Assembly (NCBI GenBank): GCA_013140785.1
Contig: JABFRZ010000569.1
Span: 1-7,589, forward strand
DNA from: Planctomycetota bacterium
Lineage (GTDB): Bacteria > Planctomycetota > UBA1135 > GCA-002686595
DNA: 7,589 bases
Direction: 5' to 3'
The notes below the pieces were generated by a model. It saw only the letters and a program-made list of their open reading frames with translations. It ran no database searches and was not told the origin of the DNA. The translations under genes were made by a program, and so were the position numbers. Below, one piece after another: positions 5,626 to 7,589 of this stretch. Numbering within the stretch: position 1 is the stretch's first letter; every line of letters begins with the position of its first letter.

Positions 5626-5810
5626 GTAGCGCAAGTCCAGCAGCCCGCGGCCATCGCCGAGGGGCTCCTGAGCGTGCGCGGCAGGAAGTTGTAGTCGAGC
5701 CCGTTGGCGTAGAGCGCCGTCCAATCCGGCGCGTTCGGGTCGGCCAACGTCCCCAGGCACCAGGCGACTGCCGCTCTGAGCTCAGAGCGTGAGCAAGTAT
5801 CCCGCGCCAA
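5623..5810 (-). pseudogene. Possible decayed C-terminal gene fragment next to the MITE
   Basis: On the minus strand one frame reads like real protein (TLADPNAPDWTALYANGLDY, then NFLPRTL) to about 5670. A second frame then continues EPLGDGRGLLDLRY and stops at TAG (5625-5623). Joining them needs one frameshift near 5668-5669. The stop overlaps the CTAG where the MITE is inserted. I do not recognise the family. The segment begins just after the GT2 stop and has no good start of its own. It may be a gene remnant left by rearrangement, or only GC-rich non-coding sequence that happens to be open. Confidence 0.25.
5772..5789 (-). terminator. 18-bp perfect palindrome downstream of the GT2 operon
   Basis: CGCTCTGAGCTCAGAGCG is an exact palindrome, able to fold as a 7-bp stem with a 4-base AGCT loop. 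It lies 45 bases after the stop of the leftward GT2 gene, where a transcript end is expected. No U-tract follows on the minus strand, so it may need Rho or act as a stabilising 3' hairpin. It could also be a protein-binding site. Confidence 0.35.
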
Positions 5811-5834
5811 CCGAGAGCCGGCCGGGAAGCGAGC

Positions 5835-6872
5835 TCAAGCGGCCGCGCGCCCGCGCTCGTTGCGCTGGTATTCCTTGTATTCCAGCGTGAGCGGTTGGCG
5901 TCCGGTGGCGAGTGCGAACAGACAGCGCAAGACACCCACGGCCTCGTCGCTCTTGCCGATGGTGATCAGCGTCGCGTAGAGCGCGGCTTGATCGGGCGGA
6001 CTGCCGCGCGCGAGCCGCTGGGCGCGGATGCGCCACCACAGCCGACCGTAGGCCAAGAGGAGCAGCACCGAGAGCCCGTCGCTCGGCAGGAACGAGAGGA
6101 ACGCGAACGATGGAAGCACCAGCCCCCAGAACAGGATCGACAGGCACGCGCGCTGGTTGTAGCGCCCCGGCTCGCGCCAGTGCAGAGCCGCGCCGTGGGC
6201 ATAGGCATAGCCGCCGCGCTGATGGCGCCGGCGCCAGGCCGCGAACCGCGTGAGCGCCACGTCGTGCCGCGTCATGTCGTGCTGGATGCGGCGGATGCGC
6301 CAGCCCGCACGGCGCAGCCGGAAGGCGAGCTCGGGATCCTCGCCCTGATTCAGGGCCTCGTCGTAGCCGCCCGCAGCGCGCAACGCGGACACGCGCACGA
6401 GCACGTCGCCGCCGAAGGCCTCGGCCTCGCCCACGGGGGTGTCCCACTCGCCGTCCACCACGCGGTTGAAAAGCGAGGCCTCGGGGTGGAGCTCGCGCCG
6501 GCGCCCGCACACGGCGGCGAGCCCGGCATCGCACGCGAGCTCCGCGCGCGCCGCGTCCATGAAGCCGGGCACGACCAGACAGTCGCCGTCCATGAAGAAC
6601 ACGTACTCGAGCGCGGGGTGGAGCTCGACGAGGCGCGCCAGGCCGGCATTGCGCCCACGCGCCGCGTTGAGCGGACGCGAGTTGTCCAGCACCACGACCT
6701 CGAGTCCGCGCGCGCGCACGCGCTCGACGCTCTCGTCGCTCGAGTCCGAGTCGGCGTAGACGATTGGCCCGGCCTGGCCGCGCAGGCTGTCGAGGCAGGC
6801 GAGCAGGCGCTCGCCCTCGTTGCGGGCGATGACGACCACTCCAACGTCGCTCGGGACGGCGACCGCGCTCAT
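5835..6872 (-). CDS. Family 2 glycosyltransferase (GT-A) with C-terminal hydrophobic region
   Basis: A 345-residue protein. The start is ATG 6872-6870, beginning MSAVAVPSDVGVVVIARNEG. AGGAG lies 5 bases upstream, and the ATG overlaps the previous gene's stop as ATGA, so the two are translationally coupled. The open frame continues upstream to 7022, but that part lies inside the preceding gene. The GT-A fold is clear: VVVIARNEGERL (12-23), the nucleotide-binding DSDSSDES (41-48), RNAGLARL (74-81), the DxD metal/UDP-sugar site FMDGDC (93-98), an acceptor/loop segment around GGDVLVRVSAL, and the catalytic-type QGEDPELAFRLRRAGW (176-191). A hydrophobic stretch at about 243-278 may anchor it to the membrane. 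By family it adds a sugar from a nucleotide donor to a surface glycan or lipid-linked acceptor. The donor cannot be told from sequence. It works with the coupled GT2 enzyme upstream. Confidence 0.92.
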   Translation of the reverse strand: MSAVAVPSDVGVVVIARNEGERLLACLDSLRGQAGPIVYADSDSSDESVERVRARGLEVVVLDNSRPLNAARGRNAGLARLVELHPALEYVFFMDGDCLVVPGFMDAARAELACDAGLAAVCGRRRELHPEASLFNRVVDGEWDTPVGEAEAFGGDVLVRVSALRAAGGYDEALNQGEDPELAFRLRRAGWRIRRIQHDMTRHDVALTRFAAWRRRHQRGGYAYAHGAALHWREPGRYNQRACLSILFWGLVLPSFAFLSFLPSDGLSVLLLLAYGRLWWRIRAQRLARGSPPDQAALYATLITIGKSDEAVGVLRCLFALATGRQPLTLEYKEYQRNERGRAAA

Positions 6873-7588
6873 CGCGACTCCTGCAGGTCCTGCCCGAGCA
6901 AGTTGAAGCGCACGAAGTCGCGCCAGAAGCACGGCGGTTCCTTGCGCGGCGCCCGCGCGAGCCAGCGGCGCAGGTTCCACAACGCGTTGCCGCCCGCCCA
7001 CGCCAGGTCGGCCAGCACGCACACCGCGCGTCCGCGGTTCTTCTGGAAGTAGCGGCGGCGCGACTCGAACCAGTAGCGCGGCATGCGTCGTTCGAGTTCG
7101 CGTCCGGCGCTGGCGCCGGTCGCGGCCCCGGCCTCGTGCAGGATGCGGGCGGCCGGCACGTACCAGGACTCCCAGCCCGCGCGCCCGGCGCGCCAGGCGA
7201 GGTCCACCTCCTCGAAGTACAAGAAGTAGCCCTCGTCGAAGAGCCCGACCTCCTGCAGCATCTCGCGCCGCACGAGCAGGCAGCCACCCGACAGCCAGTC
7301 GGTGGAATGGACCTCGGCCCGCGGGGCGGGCGCCAGCTGCCAGCGCGCCAGCAGGCGCGAGACGGGCCCAAAGTGCAGGCCCTCGTCGAGGCTGTTGAGG
7401 ACGCCGGGGAAGCGGAAGGCCGTGCCGCGCAGGTTGCCGCGGCCTACCTCCGTGGCCGGCCCGGCCATGCCCACGCGCGGGTGAGTGGCCAGGAACTCGA
7501 CCAGGGTGGCGAGCGCACCTGGATCCAAGGCCGCGTCCGGGTTGAGGAGCAGGAAGTAGTCGGGCGGGTCGGGCCGGCCACGGAGGTA
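6869..7588 (-). CDS. Family 2 glycosyltransferase, rhamnosyltransferase (WbbL)-like, 5' end outside the window
   Basis: The coding frame is open to the right edge, giving 239 residues in view. The first visible residues, YLRGRPDPPDYFLLLNPDA, show that the true N-terminus, with the first nucleotide-binding strand, lies beyond base 7589. The LNPDA motif is the DxD-equivalent of the WbbL/RfbF-type rhamnosyltransferase group. It is followed by LDPGALATLVEFLATHP and VGMAGPA. Further in come WLSGGCLLVRREMLQEVGLF and DEGYFLYFEEVDLAWRARRAGW-like residues, the acceptor/catalytic block of this group, and then a LHEAG histidine motif. The C-terminal part (SRRRYFQKNRGR, then AVCVLADLAWAGGNALW) matches the membrane-associated tail of these enzymes. 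It likely transfers a deoxysugar such as rhamnose to a growing polysaccharide; donor specificity is inferred from family only. The stop TGA overlaps the ATG of the next GT2 gene by four bases. Confidence 0.92.
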   Translation of the reverse strand, partial: YLRGRPDPPDYFLLLNPDAALDPGALATLVEFLATHPRVGMAGPATEVGRGNLRGTAFRFPGVLNSLDEGLHFGPVSRLLARWQLAPAPRAEVHSTDWLSGGCLLVRREMLQEVGLFDEGYFLYFEEVDLAWRAGRAGWESWYVPAARILHEAGAATGASAGRELERRMPRYWFESRRRYFQKNRGRAVCVLADLAWAGGNALWNLRRWLARAPRKEPPCFWRDFVRFNLLGQDLQESR

Positions 7589-7589
7589 G

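Noticed and set aside
5379..5810. Open frames on both strands across the MITE (plus 5379-5792, minus 5523-5810)
   Set aside because: They read through the inverted-repeat element, so the shared SPEIS-like residues come from the repeat and not from a protein family.
5895..7052. 385-codon plus-strand frame opposite the GT2 genes
   Set aside because: It is antisense to clear GT2 coding sequence and has no recognisable domain.
5782..7371. 529-codon minus-strand frame across both GT2 genes
   Set aside because: The other minus-strand frames carry all GT2 motifs (LNPDA, DGD, QGEDPEL). This frame is Arg/Ala-rich without motifs.

Overview
This is a very GC-rich bacterial window (about two thirds G+C by eye) with secreted repeat proteins, weak or absent Shine-Dalgarno sites on several genes, and a GT-C membrane protein next to a gene of unknown function. 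A tandem TRASH-like cysteine protein and large secreted FSPDG propellers are common in Planctomycetota, so a planctomycete or similar environmental bacterium is the best guess. This is inference; no marker gene is present.

Layout. Bases 1-1565 are read leftward: a gene of unknown function (657-1565, tentative DUF3825-like fold, acidic tail) followed by a GT-C type membrane glycosyltransferase that starts at TTG and runs off the window (1-621). A sigma70-like promoter for this pair lies in the divergent region near 1677-1706. Reading rightward from 1834 are a secreted protein with three TRASH-like cysteine repeats (1834-2526) and a secreted 13-repeat beta-propeller protein (2637-4469). A 369-base region without a convincing gene follows, then a stand-alone two-CBS-domain regulator (4839-5267). 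Bases 5268-5834 are a non-coding patch holding an IS630/mariner-like MITE of about 151 bp with TA/CTAG flanks, a looser inverted repeat beside it, a possible decayed gene tail and an 18-bp perfect palindrome. From the right edge two GT2 glycosyltransferases (6869-7588 partial, and 5835-6872) are read leftward with an ATGA overlap.

How they fit together. The right-hand pair should build a cell-surface polysaccharide or lipid-linked glycan. The left-hand GT-C protein probably transfers sugar on the outer face of the membrane. The two secreted proteins in the middle suggest an extracytoplasmic metal-binding or sensing function with a propeller partner, but this rests only on adjacency and shared export. 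I see no known defence system, CRISPR array, tRNA or rRNA. The least explained items are the cysteine-repeat/propeller pair and the MITE-bearing patch.
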